From: UBA5158 sp040389045 | GTDB taxonomy: Bacteria; Pseudomonadota; Gammaproteobacteria; DSM-16500 | Assembly (NCBI GenBank): GCA_040389045.1 | Contig: JAZKAT010000023.1 | Coordinates: 62,001 to 126,000 of the forward strand | Reading direction: 5' to 3' | Length of the DNA stretch: 64,000 nucleotides | Shown here: piece after piece, positions 49,953 through 58,745 of the stretch | Position numbering within the stretch: position 1 is the first letter of the stretch | Layout of the letters: the number at the start of each line of letters is the position of its first letter | Notes under the pieces: model-generated | What the model was told of the DNA's origin: nothing | What the model saw: the letters and a program-made list of their open reading frames with translations, nothing else | Databases searched by the model: none | Made by a program: the position numbers and the translations under genes

Positions 49953-52718
49953 ATGGAAAAAGTATATAACCCCCAAGCTATTGAACAGCATTGGTATAAC
50001 ATCTGGGAACAAAAAAATTATTTCGCACCTGGCGGTGCGGGCAAACCTTATTGCATCATGATTCCTCCACCCAATGTGACTGGCGTGTTACACATGGGCC
50101 ATGGTTTTAACGCTACGTTAACGGATATTTTAATTCGTTATCATCGCATGCGTGGTGACAATACTTTATGGCAACCCGGAACAGATCATGCTGGTATCGC
50201 CACACAAATGGTAGTGGAAAGACAATTGTCGGCCGTTGGACAAAGCAGGCATGACTTAGGACGCGAATTATTTATTGAAAAAGTCTGGGAATGGAAAAAC
50301 ACTTCCGGCGGCACTATCACCCAGCAATTTCGTCAACTCGGTGCTTCCATGGATTGGCCGCGCGAACGCTTTACGATGGATGAGACGCTATCACGCGCCG
50401 TGCGCGAAGCATTTATCCGACTTTATGATGATAATTTAATTTATCGTGGCACCCGCTTAGTGAATTGGGACCCGGTGCTGCATACCGCTATTTCTGATCT
50501 GGAAGTTAATAACTTCGAAGAAGAAGGTAAGTTGTGGCATATTCGTTATCCACTGGCTTCCGGGAAAGGCCATATCACGGTCGCAACTACGCGTCCGGAA
50601 ACATTGCTGGGCGATGTTGCCGTCGCCGTCAATCCAGAAGATGAACGTTACCAGCATTTGGTGGGCCAGCAAGTACAATTGCCGTTAACCGGTAAAACCA
50701 TTCCTATCATCGCTGATGAATATGTAGAAAAAGATTTTGGCAGCGGTTGCGTGAAAATCACGCCTGCGCATGATTTTAATGACTATGCGGTAGGCATGCG
50801 CCATCAACTGGAACCCATTAATATTTTCACCAAAGATGCGCATATCAATGAAAATGCACCGGCAGCGTATCGCGGCATGGACCGGTATGTAGCACGCAAA
50901 CAAATTTTAAAAGATTTAACCGCCTTAGACTTGATTGAAAAAATCGACAAGCACATGACGAAAATTCCGCGTGGTGATCGTTCCGGCGCGGTGGTCGAGC
51001 CATTTCTAACTGAGCAATGGTATATGAAAATGCAACCGCTGGCAGAACCTGCTCTTGCCGCGGTGGCACAAGGTAAAGTGAAATTCATTCCGGAAAATTA
51101 TACTAAAGACTACTTTCGCTGGTTAAACAATATTGAAGATTGGTGCATCAGCCGGCAATTATGGTGGGGGCACCGCATCCCAGTCTGGTACGATGAAGCG
51201 GATAAAATGTATGTAGGCCATGACGAACAAGATGTGCGCGTACGGAATAATCTTGGCGCAACAATTAAGTTACGTCAGGATGAAGATGTGCTGGATACCT
51301 GGTTTTCCTCGGCATTATGGCCTTTTTCCACCTTGGGCTGGCCAGATACCAGCACGGATTTAGCAACCTTCTACCCTACCAGTGTGCTCGTCACAGGCTT
51401 TGATATCATTTTCTTCTGGGTGGCCCGCATGGTCATGCTGGGCTTGAAATTTATGGACGAAGTGCCGTTCAAAGAAGTTTTTATTACTGGCCTGGTGCGC
51501 GATTCTGAAGGCCAGAAGATGTCGAAGTCCAAGGGCAATGTTTTAGATCCGCTGGATTTGATTCACGGCATTAGCCTCACCGATTTAATTAATAAACGTA
51601 CCTATGGCTTGATGCAGCCCGAGATGGCGCAGAAAATTGAAAAAATGACGCGTAAACATTTTCCGGATGGGATTGCTTCCTACGGTACTGATGCGTTACG
51701 TTTTACTTTTTGTTCATTCGCATCACATGGCCGTGAAATTCGTTTTGATTTGGGGCGACTGGAAGGTTATCGAAATTTTTGCAATAAACTATGGAACGCG
51801 GCGCGGTATGTGATGATGAATACCGAAGGCCAGGATACCGGTCTAACTAATAAAGCAATGGAGTTATCACTGCCGGATCGCTGGATTATTTCTCGTTTAC
51901 AAAAAACCATTACCGTGGTGGACGATGCCATTGCCAGTTATCGTTTCGACTTACTGGCACAAGCTATTTACGAATTTACCTGGAATGCGTTTTGCGATTG
52001 GTATCTGGAATTATCCAAACCTATTTTAACGTCAGCTGACAGTTCGCCGGAAGCACTGCGTGGCACGCGTCATACGTTGGTGATGGTGCTGGAAAGTTTG
52101 TTGCGATTATTGCATCCGCTCATGCCTTTTATCACGGAAGAAATCTGGCAAAAGATCGCGCCGCTGGCGGGACGACAAGGCGACAGCATTATGTTGCAAG
52201 CTTATCCTATCGCCGACCCGACATTGGAAAATGCGGAAGTTGATGCGGAATTAACCTGGGTACAAAACGTGATAATCGCGGTACGCACTATTCGCAGTGA
52301 AATGAATATCGCGCCGGGCAAGGCATTGCCGATTTTATTTAACAAAGGCACGGCACTCGATAAAACACGTTTTGAAAAAAATCAGCATTTGATTATGACG
52401 CTGGCCAAGTTTGCCAGTGTACAGTGGTTGACAGCGCAAGATAGTATTCCGGAATCTGCCACCGCGTTAGTTGGGGATTTGGAAATTTTGATTCCTATGG
52501 CGGGGTTGATTGATAAAAATGAAGAGTCAGCACGACTGTCGCGTGAAATCGCCAAATTGATGAAAGATGGTGAACGTATGGAAATGAAATTACAAAATCC
52601 CAGCTTTGTGGATAAAGCGCCGGTGGATGTAGTGGAGAAGGAAAGGGAACGGCTGGGTGAGTTGAAGGTTACGTTGGAGAAGTTGCAGCAGCAGTTGGAA
52701 AAGATTGGGGCTATGTGA
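49953..52718 (+). CDS. valS: valyl-tRNA synthetase
   Basis: 921 aa. MIPPPNVTGVLHMGHGFNAT (HIGH), QPGTDHAGIATQMVVERQL, the editing domain (VATTRPETLLGDVAVAVNPE, GSGCVKITPAHDFNDY), DSEGQKMSKSKGNVLDPLD (KMSKS) and a C-terminal coiled coil (ESARLSREIAKLMKDGERME). Charges tRNA-Val and edits Thr. Start Met follows AAAAGAGCCCT. Confidence 0.98.
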   Translation: MEKVYNPQAIEQHWYNIWEQKNYFAPGGAGKPYCIMIPPPNVTGVLHMGHGFNATLTDILIRYHRMRGDNTLWQPGTDHAGIATQMVVERQLSAVGQSRHDLGRELFIEKVWEWKNTSGGTITQQFRQLGASMDWPRERFTMDETLSRAVREAFIRLYDDNLIYRGTRLVNWDPVLHTAISDLEVNNFEEEGKLWHIRYPLASGKGHITVATTRPETLLGDVAVAVNPEDERYQHLVGQQVQLPLTGKTIPIIADEYVEKDFGSGCVKITPAHDFNDYAVGMRHQLEPINIFTKDAHINENAPAAYRGMDRYVARKQILKDLTALDLIEKIDKHMTKIPRGDRSGAVVEPFLTEQWYMKMQPLAEPALAAVAQGKVKFIPENYTKDYFRWLNNIEDWCISRQLWWGHRIPVWYDEADKMYVGHDEQDVRVRNNLGATIKLRQDEDVLDTWFSSALWPFSTLGWPDTSTDLATFYPTSVLVTGFDIIFFWVARMVMLGLKFMDEVPFKEVFITGLVRDSEGQKMSKSKGNVLDPLDLIHGISLTDLINKRTYGLMQPEMAQKIEKMTRKHFPDGIASYGTDALRFTFCSFASHGREIRFDLGRLEGYRNFCNKLWNAARYVMMNTEGQDTGLTNKAMELSLPDRWIISRLQKTITVVDDAIASYRFDLLAQAIYEFTWNAFCDWYLELSKPILTSADSSPEALRGTRHTLVMVLESLLRLLHPLMPFITEEIWQKIAPLAGRQGDSIMLQAYPIADPTLENAEVDAELTWVQNVIIAVRTIRSEMNIAPGKALPILFNKGTALDKTRFEKNQHLIMTLAKFASVQWLTAQDSIPESATALVGDLEILIPMAGLIDKNEESARLSREIAKLMKDGERMEMKLQNPSFVDKAPVDVVEKERERLGELKVTLEKLQQQLEKIGAM

Positions 52719-52742
52719 GGAAGTTTTTTAATAGCTTGAGAC

Positions 52743-55724
52743 TTAAACGATATTCATCCGGCTCACGACCGAAGTAATGCCGTTGACAACCTGGTCCAGA
52801 ATAGTAGGTACGATTTCGGGTTTTGCGCCTCTTATCATTACTTCATATTGAGTGGCTGTTTTAAATTTCGGTTCACAAGTTTTTTTCATGAAGTCTTGAA
52901 GTTGCATTTTTATTAAAGACAACCCATGGATACTATAAATACCGCATAAGTTTTCCGTCTTTTTATCCCCACCCTGTGCTAAATCATTTATTGCGCGCAT
53001 AATTTTATAAAATTCGGTGATTTCATTAAACCGCCAAAATCCATAGCCCGGCGTAGTCTTGTTAAACGCGGATACTATCGCCATGATTTTTAAATCAGGA
53101 TCGGCGTTTTGATCAAGCTCGTTCGTAGCCTTCATCATTGCCACGCCGCGTGTTGCAAACCGGTAATCCACTCCCTCTACCGAGTATTTCACCCCCCCAA
53201 AAAATGGACTGATACAATGTTGCCAAAGTGATTTATCCTCTAGAATAAATTTTATCATGCCGTAAATTTCTTCCAGCGACTCTCTCGATCCTTCTAACAG
53301 GGTAAATAACGGTCTGGAAGCTTTCTCTATCACTTCCGCAGTTTTGACTAACCTGCTTATTTGAAGTTCTGCTTGTTCACGCAAGACAGCAGCATCATAA
53401 TCACAATTAACTAATTCGACAAATCCACAACTTTTTAAATTATCACAAACCTCTTTAATTTTAACAAATTCTACTTTTATAGCGTCGAAGCTTGTTCGAA
53501 TGATGGAATCTTCACTGGCCAGGGAATAGTTCCAACCCACACTATTGGGAAAGCGAGGAAAAAAATTCTTTCTGAGAAGATAGCGCTCTCGGGTAGCTAA
53601 TGCTAATTTTGCTAATGGTAACACCTTTTTTACTGTCGTCTTCACAAACTCAAGCATTTCATGATAAAACTTTTCCAGCTCCACCATTTTCCGGCCACTA
53701 TCTTTAGCTGAAGTCAAACTCGAATTTACCGCAGCTGAATTTTCTGTTGTCGCAGTTATTTCCTGATCAAAAGCAGTCATTTTTTTTGAGATATTGGCCA
53801 AGCAGATTTTAACTTCTTCCAGAGTTTTCGTATGGTAATTATCTATTAATTCTACCCATAAATTATCAAGTTCTTTTGGTTGATTATCTAATTGGGTAGC
53901 GCGTAGATTAAAATTATTAAAAGAAGTTTCGAGCTCCGATACAACAGATTTAACACCATTTAATAGCTGTGAAGAAGTGCTCATCGCAGCTTTATATAAT
54001 GTCATTTTTTTATTAATTGAAGTTTGACGAGTAGCAAGAAGAGTTAATTTTTCTTGACGAGTTTTAAGATAGCTTGAATAAACTTCTTTAGCCTTTTTAA
54101 TCAATTCTAATTTTTTGTCTATAGAAATAATCACGCTTTTAATATTATTTTTCCCTGATGGCGCAGATAATGGTATAACAAAGTTGGGGGCCAACGCTTT
54201 ATTAGCAAAGGTAGGAAAACACCTTAATTCATTAATAAAAGCCAAATCTAAGCCCTTTTTCATGGCTTTTTCAATTTTATTAACCAGACGATATAATGCT
54301 TTGGGTTCTACATTTACTTGTTGATATTCCGAATTTTCCAACCAGGCAACAACAATCGTAACCAACATTTTGTGCAAATAATCATAAATTAACTGCGCGC
54401 GTAAATCATCCTCAGGATTAAACTTGTTGTTCTTTAACTTGAGCAACTCCAGGATTTTAGCTTTAACATTTCCTGAACTTTCTAATGTCTGTGAATAAGC
54501 AAATAAAGTAATTTTTTTAATAAAAAAATTAAAATATTTATACTTTTTAAAATTATCGAGATATTGAATTTCTTTAATTAGATAATGGTGAAAATAGGCC
54601 GCTAAGCTACTAATAACTTCCTGGCTAAATGGCGGAGCTATAGTTTCATCGGAAAATTTTATTGGATAGTCATTGTCTTCTTCACACAGGTTCGTGAATA
54701 AATAATCATTGTAATCTTTACTGACAAAATTCACCGCTAAAGGCAGGCCATATAACTTAATATCACTTAGCTTAGCCCATAATAATCCATCTAACAATTT
54801 TATTAATATTGGTTTTATATATTCAAGAACGGAATTCAGTGTAGCGGCATAAGCGTTTTCTGCAGCCAGTAAGACAGCTTTGTTAACTGAAGTTTGAAAT
54901 GACTCTTCTGACTCTTGGGCACTCGATATTATACTAAAGAAAGAATCCAGAATGGAATGCTCTTTTACCTCTGCTGGAACTGTTAAAATGGCCTCGATAA
55001 GATAATTAATATTCGTAGTATATATTTTATTAATAATAACTGGGTTGTTTTGAATGAGCATAATAGCGTTTTTCAATCTATTATCACTTTTTAATGCGAT
55101 ATCTTTTGCCGAACGCTCACTAATTTTTTTAATCATATTATCAAGTATTCTCTTTGCCATTACCTTCGTGCCAATTTTTTCCAGCATTTCTTGTTTAAAT
55201 TCGGGTTGACTGATCCAATAGTGAGTGATTGCCGGCACGACAATTTCATTAATATAAGATTTGATAAACAATATTTGCTTTATTTCGGGTGTTGCTTGTG
55301 GATGATTTATATTAGCTAAAAAAAGTCTGGTAATTGCTCCATCAAGATCACCATTTTCATCAATCAATTCTGCACAAGTTATATTGATCACTTCGAAAAT
55401 AAATTGTAGGAAAGTCAGATTATTTGCTAAATATTCCTCAAGGTTCATGACAGAACCTTGCCTGCCTTCGGCTAAATTATTTATTGACGAAATAATATAG
55501 GTATCTTGATAAAGAAATACATGTAAATGCTGCACGAGACTTTCTACCAAGGCAGGATTAACAGGTGGGGAATGTTCAAGTACAGGAGGAAATCCTTTCA
55601 ACAACTGAGTAATGGCTTTGGGACCTTGACGATTACTATCTTCGATAATGGCACGGAGACCATTTAGCACCTGGGGATGATTACTTCTTATATATGTTAG
55701 GTAGTCAGTAAAATAACGCGGCAT
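52743..55724 (-). CDS. large unrecognised, mostly helical protein
   Basis: 993 aa from ATG 55724. Mostly alpha-helical, charged; a predicted coiled-coil region near 560-700 (ARQTSINKKMTLYKAAMSTS, NLWVELIDNYHTKTLEEVKI). There is no signal peptide or membrane helix, no enzyme motif that I recognise. The length, helical content, single-gene setting and AT-richer sequence than its housekeeping neighbours fit the profile of Dot/Icm-type effectors of Legionellales, but no secretion signal can be established by eye. Convergent with valS, 24 nt apart. Confidence 0.6.
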   Translation of the reverse strand: MPRYFTDYLTYIRSNHPQVLNGLRAIIEDSNRQGPKAITQLLKGFPPVLEHSPPVNPALVESLVQHLHVFLYQDTYIISSINNLAEGRQGSVMNLEEYLANNLTFLQFIFEVINITCAELIDENGDLDGAITRLFLANINHPQATPEIKQILFIKSYINEIVVPAITHYWISQPEFKQEMLEKIGTKVMAKRILDNMIKKISERSAKDIALKSDNRLKNAIMLIQNNPVIINKIYTTNINYLIEAILTVPAEVKEHSILDSFFSIISSAQESEESFQTSVNKAVLLAAENAYAATLNSVLEYIKPILIKLLDGLLWAKLSDIKLYGLPLAVNFVSKDYNDYLFTNLCEEDNDYPIKFSDETIAPPFSQEVISSLAAYFHHYLIKEIQYLDNFKKYKYFNFFIKKITLFAYSQTLESSGNVKAKILELLKLKNNKFNPEDDLRAQLIYDYLHKMLVTIVVAWLENSEYQQVNVEPKALYRLVNKIEKAMKKGLDLAFINELRCFPTFANKALAPNFVIPLSAPSGKNNIKSVIISIDKKLELIKKAKEVYSSYLKTRQEKLTLLATRQTSINKKMTLYKAAMSTSSQLLNGVKSVVSELETSFNNFNLRATQLDNQPKELDNLWVELIDNYHTKTLEEVKICLANISKKMTAFDQEITATTENSAAVNSSLTSAKDSGRKMVELEKFYHEMLEFVKTTVKKVLPLAKLALATRERYLLRKNFFPRFPNSVGWNYSLASEDSIIRTSFDAIKVEFVKIKEVCDNLKSCGFVELVNCDYDAAVLREQAELQISRLVKTAEVIEKASRPLFTLLEGSRESLEEIYGMIKFILEDKSLWQHCISPFFGGVKYSVEGVDYRFATRGVAMMKATNELDQNADPDLKIMAIVSAFNKTTPGYGFWRFNEITEFYKIMRAINDLAQGGDKKTENLCGIYSIHGLSLIKMQLQDFMKKTCEPKFKTATQYEVMIRGAKPEIVPTILDQVVNGITSVVSRMNIV

Positions 55725-55932
55725 ACTCTTCGTTCCGATCAATTTTGAATTATAATGATTAAACAATATTCAGTTATCATGCAAATGTCAATAAAAGATT
55801 GAATTTTAAAGTGTTAACTTAAAACTTATTTTATACAGCTTAGTCTTTGAAATATTGACAATTTTCACTGCTACCGATCTTAAATTATTCACTTATATCC
55901 TGTTACCAGCCATCTATATGCCGCCAATAGTC

Positions 55933-55938
55933 TATAAT
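55933..55938 (+). promoter_or_regulatory. -10 box of the 55969 gene
   Basis: Perfect TATAAT, 30 nt before the ATG. No good -35 at 16-18 nt; a TTGACA at 55855 is too far for it and may serve another -10 (TCTTAA at 55878). Confidence 0.3.
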
Positions 55939-55968
55939 ATGAGCATATATCCACAAGCCGAGGTACCT

Positions 55969-56985
55969 ATGTCAGACAATTTTAACCCGGAAGAATTAGC
56001 TGACGTTTATATGGCTGCAGTAATCGATTTTCTTGACGGAAAAGAGAATATCAATGAAGCGATAATGATGCGCGGTATCATTATTGAAGACCCTTTGACG
56101 AAAGGGAAAAGTGGTAATAATGCTACTTTGGATTCTATCGAAAGTCATTTTGACGATGCCGGGAATAGAAAAGCACAAGTCGCTACATTTACTTATCATG
56201 AACCCGATCGCCGAGATAGAGAAAAAGTCCGTTTCCTCAGTGAAGAACTGAGTGACAGAGAAAAAATCGCTTTGGCAGCGGTATATTTTACTGCGGGCGT
56301 GATCGCAAAAAAAGGTTATGAACATAATGCCGATGCAACTAAATGTCTTGATGCCATTCAGGTTTATGTCGCGAATGAAATGCGCGGCACCAAACTTTTT
56401 GCGGAACCTATGGGCTATAAAATTAGTGATGAATTTGCTGATAAATTAAACCTTTTAAAAGAACGCGCGCCTAAAGTTGCCCAAGCCGCGCAAGTCAATG
56501 CCACTTTTAAAGATGTATTACAAGCGCAGTTTTATAATATCAGTTTACAAAAGAAAGCTATTCTCAAACACGCTGGCGCCGATAAACCTTCTGATCTGAA
56601 AGGTAATGATGCGGAGAAATTTAGAATTTTAAGCGTGATCACAGCAGCGATTGATAAGTTTGGACAAGATTATGATATTAACAAAGTAGTGACAGCAGTA
56701 GCCGATGCGGCAAACCAAGATGCCAATCGTAAAAAAGGCGCAATCGGTACTCATCATACTAGTGAATTAATCCAGAAAATTTCACAGTTAGTTATCAAGG
56801 AAGTACAAGATCGCAAAATCACTCGCGAAAAAGATGCGCCTTCACCCACAGTCGTATCACCTAGAGGCTCCATTTCCAAATCGGGATCACAATCCATGTT
56901 TAAAACCAAAGCGCACCATAGTACGAATGCTTCGGTTAGTTTGAATAACCTTTCGGAGCCACCTTCGCCGAAAAGTAGAAAGTAA
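55969..56985 (+). CDS. unknown cytosolic-type protein with disordered Ser/Pro tail
   Basis: 338 aa from ATG 55969 (GAGGT 5 nt upstream). Residues 1-290 helical with charged surfaces (PEELADVYMAAVIDFLDGKE, LSDREKIALAAVYFTAGVIA). The last 55 residues are disordered and Ser/Pro/Lys-rich (PTVVSPRGSISKSGSQSM, ending PPSPKSRK). No recognised domain. Divergent from the 993-aa gene; both may be effectors or host-interaction proteins, which remains inference. Confidence 0.6.
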   Translation: MSDNFNPEELADVYMAAVIDFLDGKENINEAIMMRGIIIEDPLTKGKSGNNATLDSIESHFDDAGNRKAQVATFTYHEPDRRDREKVRFLSEELSDREKIALAAVYFTAGVIAKKGYEHNADATKCLDAIQVYVANEMRGTKLFAEPMGYKISDEFADKLNLLKERAPKVAQAAQVNATFKDVLQAQFYNISLQKKAILKHAGADKPSDLKGNDAEKFRILSVITAAIDKFGQDYDINKVVTAVADAANQDANRKKGAIGTHHTSELIQKISQLVIKEVQDRKITREKDAPSPTVVSPRGSISKSGSQSMFKTKAHHSTNASVSLNNLSEPPSPKSRK

Positions 56986-57008
56986 AGTCCCGGTCATGCT
57001 TGAGTCCC

Positions 57009-57036
57009 TGTCATCCCAGTCTGCACTGGCATCACA
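57009..57036. repeat. repeat E copy 1
   Basis: TGTCATCCCAGTCTGCACTGGCATCACA, an imperfect palindrome; its sister is at 57877-57905. They flank the 57055-57825 gene on both sides. Confidence 0.5.
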
Positions 57037-57054
57037 CATTAGGAACACGCTTTC

Positions 57055-57825
57055 CTATTTTGAATCTTCCACATGATCGGCATGTTGCACTGAAATACTC
57101 AACTTCCCCGTCACCCTATCCGCAGGCAAATGTTGCAAACACGCCGCTAATTCGGTTTGCGAAAAATTTTCATTATAATTTTTGACACTATCAATAAAAA
57201 AAGGTGTAAAGAGTTTTTCATGGCGTAACATTTCTTTAGAATAACCGTTCAATGCTTCCAATTGGCGGATATCGCAATCCTGCCGAATAGCATTTAATCC
57301 TAAATTCACCGTCACGATTTCCAGCCAAAAAGAATAAATCATGCAATAAATAATTTTTTTAACACCGGCCGGATGCGACTCATGCTGGGCCAGTAAATTA
57401 TGTAAGCCAAAAAAATTAATAATAGCCGGTTTTAACTGATTTTTGCTATCCAGCAAGGTTACACAGGCATTGATAATGATATCCATATGGAATTTTTGAA
57501 TATTACTCTGGGTAGCCGCATTCACGGTAATAATTTTGCTGGCTTCGTGCGTACTAATTTCAAAATTACCTTCCTTGAGCAAGGCCGTGTAATTTCGCAT
57601 CCAGCGTTGGTATTTGCTGGTTAATACTGCGCAAAAAGTTCCACGCGCTTCTGGTTTGACTATTGAATATTCGAGGGGAAAATCACGAAAAATGGCGATG
57701 AGTTTACGCAGTTTGCCTTGTTCAGCTTCGGCTACAGTGTTGCGGCTTTCCAAAAACAGAGTTTTATTATGCTGCTCAGCGTAATATTTTAAATTTTCCA
57801 AATAGACTAAAAACTCAGTTTCCAT
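57055..57825 (-). CDS. unknown helical protein
   Basis: 256 aa from ATG 57825 (AAAGGA 7 nt upstream). Mostly helical: EFLVYLENLKYYAEQHNKTL, LTSKYQRWMRNYTALLKEGN, KIIYCMIYSFWLEIVTVNLG. No signal peptide, no membrane helix, no recognised motif. It is bracketed by two copies of repeat E. Confidence 0.55.
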   Translation of the reverse strand: METEFLVYLENLKYYAEQHNKTLFLESRNTVAEAEQGKLRKLIAIFRDFPLEYSIVKPEARGTFCAVLTSKYQRWMRNYTALLKEGNFEISTHEASKIITVNAATQSNIQKFHMDIIINACVTLLDSKNQLKPAIINFFGLHNLLAQHESHPAGVKKIIYCMIYSFWLEIVTVNLGLNAIRQDCDIRQLEALNGYSKEMLRHEKLFTPFFIDSVKNYNENFSQTELAACLQHLPADRVTGKLSISVQHADHVEDSK

Positions 57826-57876
57826 AATGCATCCTTTCATTATCGAAAAAGTGAGGTGCGTCAGAAGGTTTTAACA

Positions 57877-57905
57877 CTGGATGCCAGCCTGCGCTGGCAT
57901 GACAG
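57877..57905. repeat. repeat E copy 2
   Basis: CTGGATGCCAGCCTGCGCTGGCATGACAG: ATGCCAGC pairs with GCTGGCAT around CTGC. Same plan as repeat D but different arms. Lies between kdsA and the unknown gene. Confidence 0.55.
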
Positions 57906-57911
57906 ATTTGT

Positions 57912-58745
57912 TTAACCCATCTGCTCTACAAACCCCTGGCGCTTTACCACCTGGTCCAGTTCCACTAAACAACTTAACAATTGCTCAAGCTTATGTAACG
58001 GCCACATATTGGTGCCATCCGATGGCGCCTGGTCAGGATTAGGATGGGTTTCCATAAATATTCCCGCAACTCCCGCGGCCACAGCGGCGCGTGCCAGCAC
58101 GGGCACAAATTCACGCTGGCCGCCAGAGCTATCACCTTGGCCACCCGGCAATTGCACTGAGTGAGTAGCATCAAACACGACGGGACAAGCGGTTTCCCGC
58201 ATTACTGCCAGTGAACGCATATCAGAAACCAGATTGTTGTAACCAAAGCTGGCGCCGCGTTCACAAACTAAAATATTTTTATTGCCAAACGCTTGCGCTT
58301 TCGCCACCACATTTTTCATATCCCAGGGCGAAAGAAATTGACCTTTCTTGATGTTCACCGGCAAATTCTGCTGCGCGACCCGTTCGATAAAATTAGTTTG
58401 TCTGCATAAAAAAGCCGGCGTTTGTAACATATCGACCACGCTCGCGACTTCTTCGATTGGGGTATCATCATGAACGTCAGTCAGCACTGGAATTTTTAAA
58501 GTTTGTTTAACCGCAGCAAGAATTTTCAAGCCAGCATCAATGCCTAAGCCGCGAAAACTTTTGCCCGAGGAACGATTGGCTTTATCAAAAGAAGATTTAT
58601 AAACAAAATTAATACCCAATCGGGTAGTGATTTCTTTAATTTGTCCCGCCGTGTCAATCGCGAATTGTTCACCTTCGATTACACAAGGCCCCGCAATCAA
58701 AAAAAACGGCTGGTTTATTCCAACTTCAAACCCACATACCTGCAT
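57912..58745 (-). CDS. kdsA: 3-deoxy-D-manno-octulosonate 8-phosphate synthase
   Basis: 277 aa from ATG 58745, overlapping the pyrG end by 20 nt. FFLIAGPCVIEGEQFAIDTA, FVYKSSFDKANRSSGKSFRG, PVLTDVHDDTPIEEVASVVD, KKGQFLSPWDMKNVVAKA and METHPNPDQAPSDGTNMWPL cover the KdsA barrel. Makes KDO-8-P from PEP and arabinose 5-phosphate for LPS. Cotranscribed with pyrG. Confidence 0.96.
   Translation of the reverse strand: MQVCGFEVGINQPFFLIAGPCVIEGEQFAIDTAGQIKEITTRLGINFVYKSSFDKANRSSGKSFRGLGIDAGLKILAAVKQTLKIPVLTDVHDDTPIEEVASVVDMLQTPAFLCRQTNFIERVAQQNLPVNIKKGQFLSPWDMKNVVAKAQAFGNKNILVCERGASFGYNNLVSDMRSLAVMRETACPVVFDATHSVQLPGGQGDSSGGQREFVPVLARAAVAAGVAGIFMETHPNPDQAPSDGTNMWPLHKLEQLLSCLVELDQVVKRQGFVEQMG

Noticed and set aside
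55801..55900. PmrA-like CTTAA direct repeats upstream of the 55969 gene
   Set aside because: CTTAA-type half sites are present, but the spacing (7, 8 or 13) does not match the 11-base period of PmrA boxes; in AT-rich DNA this is expected by chance.
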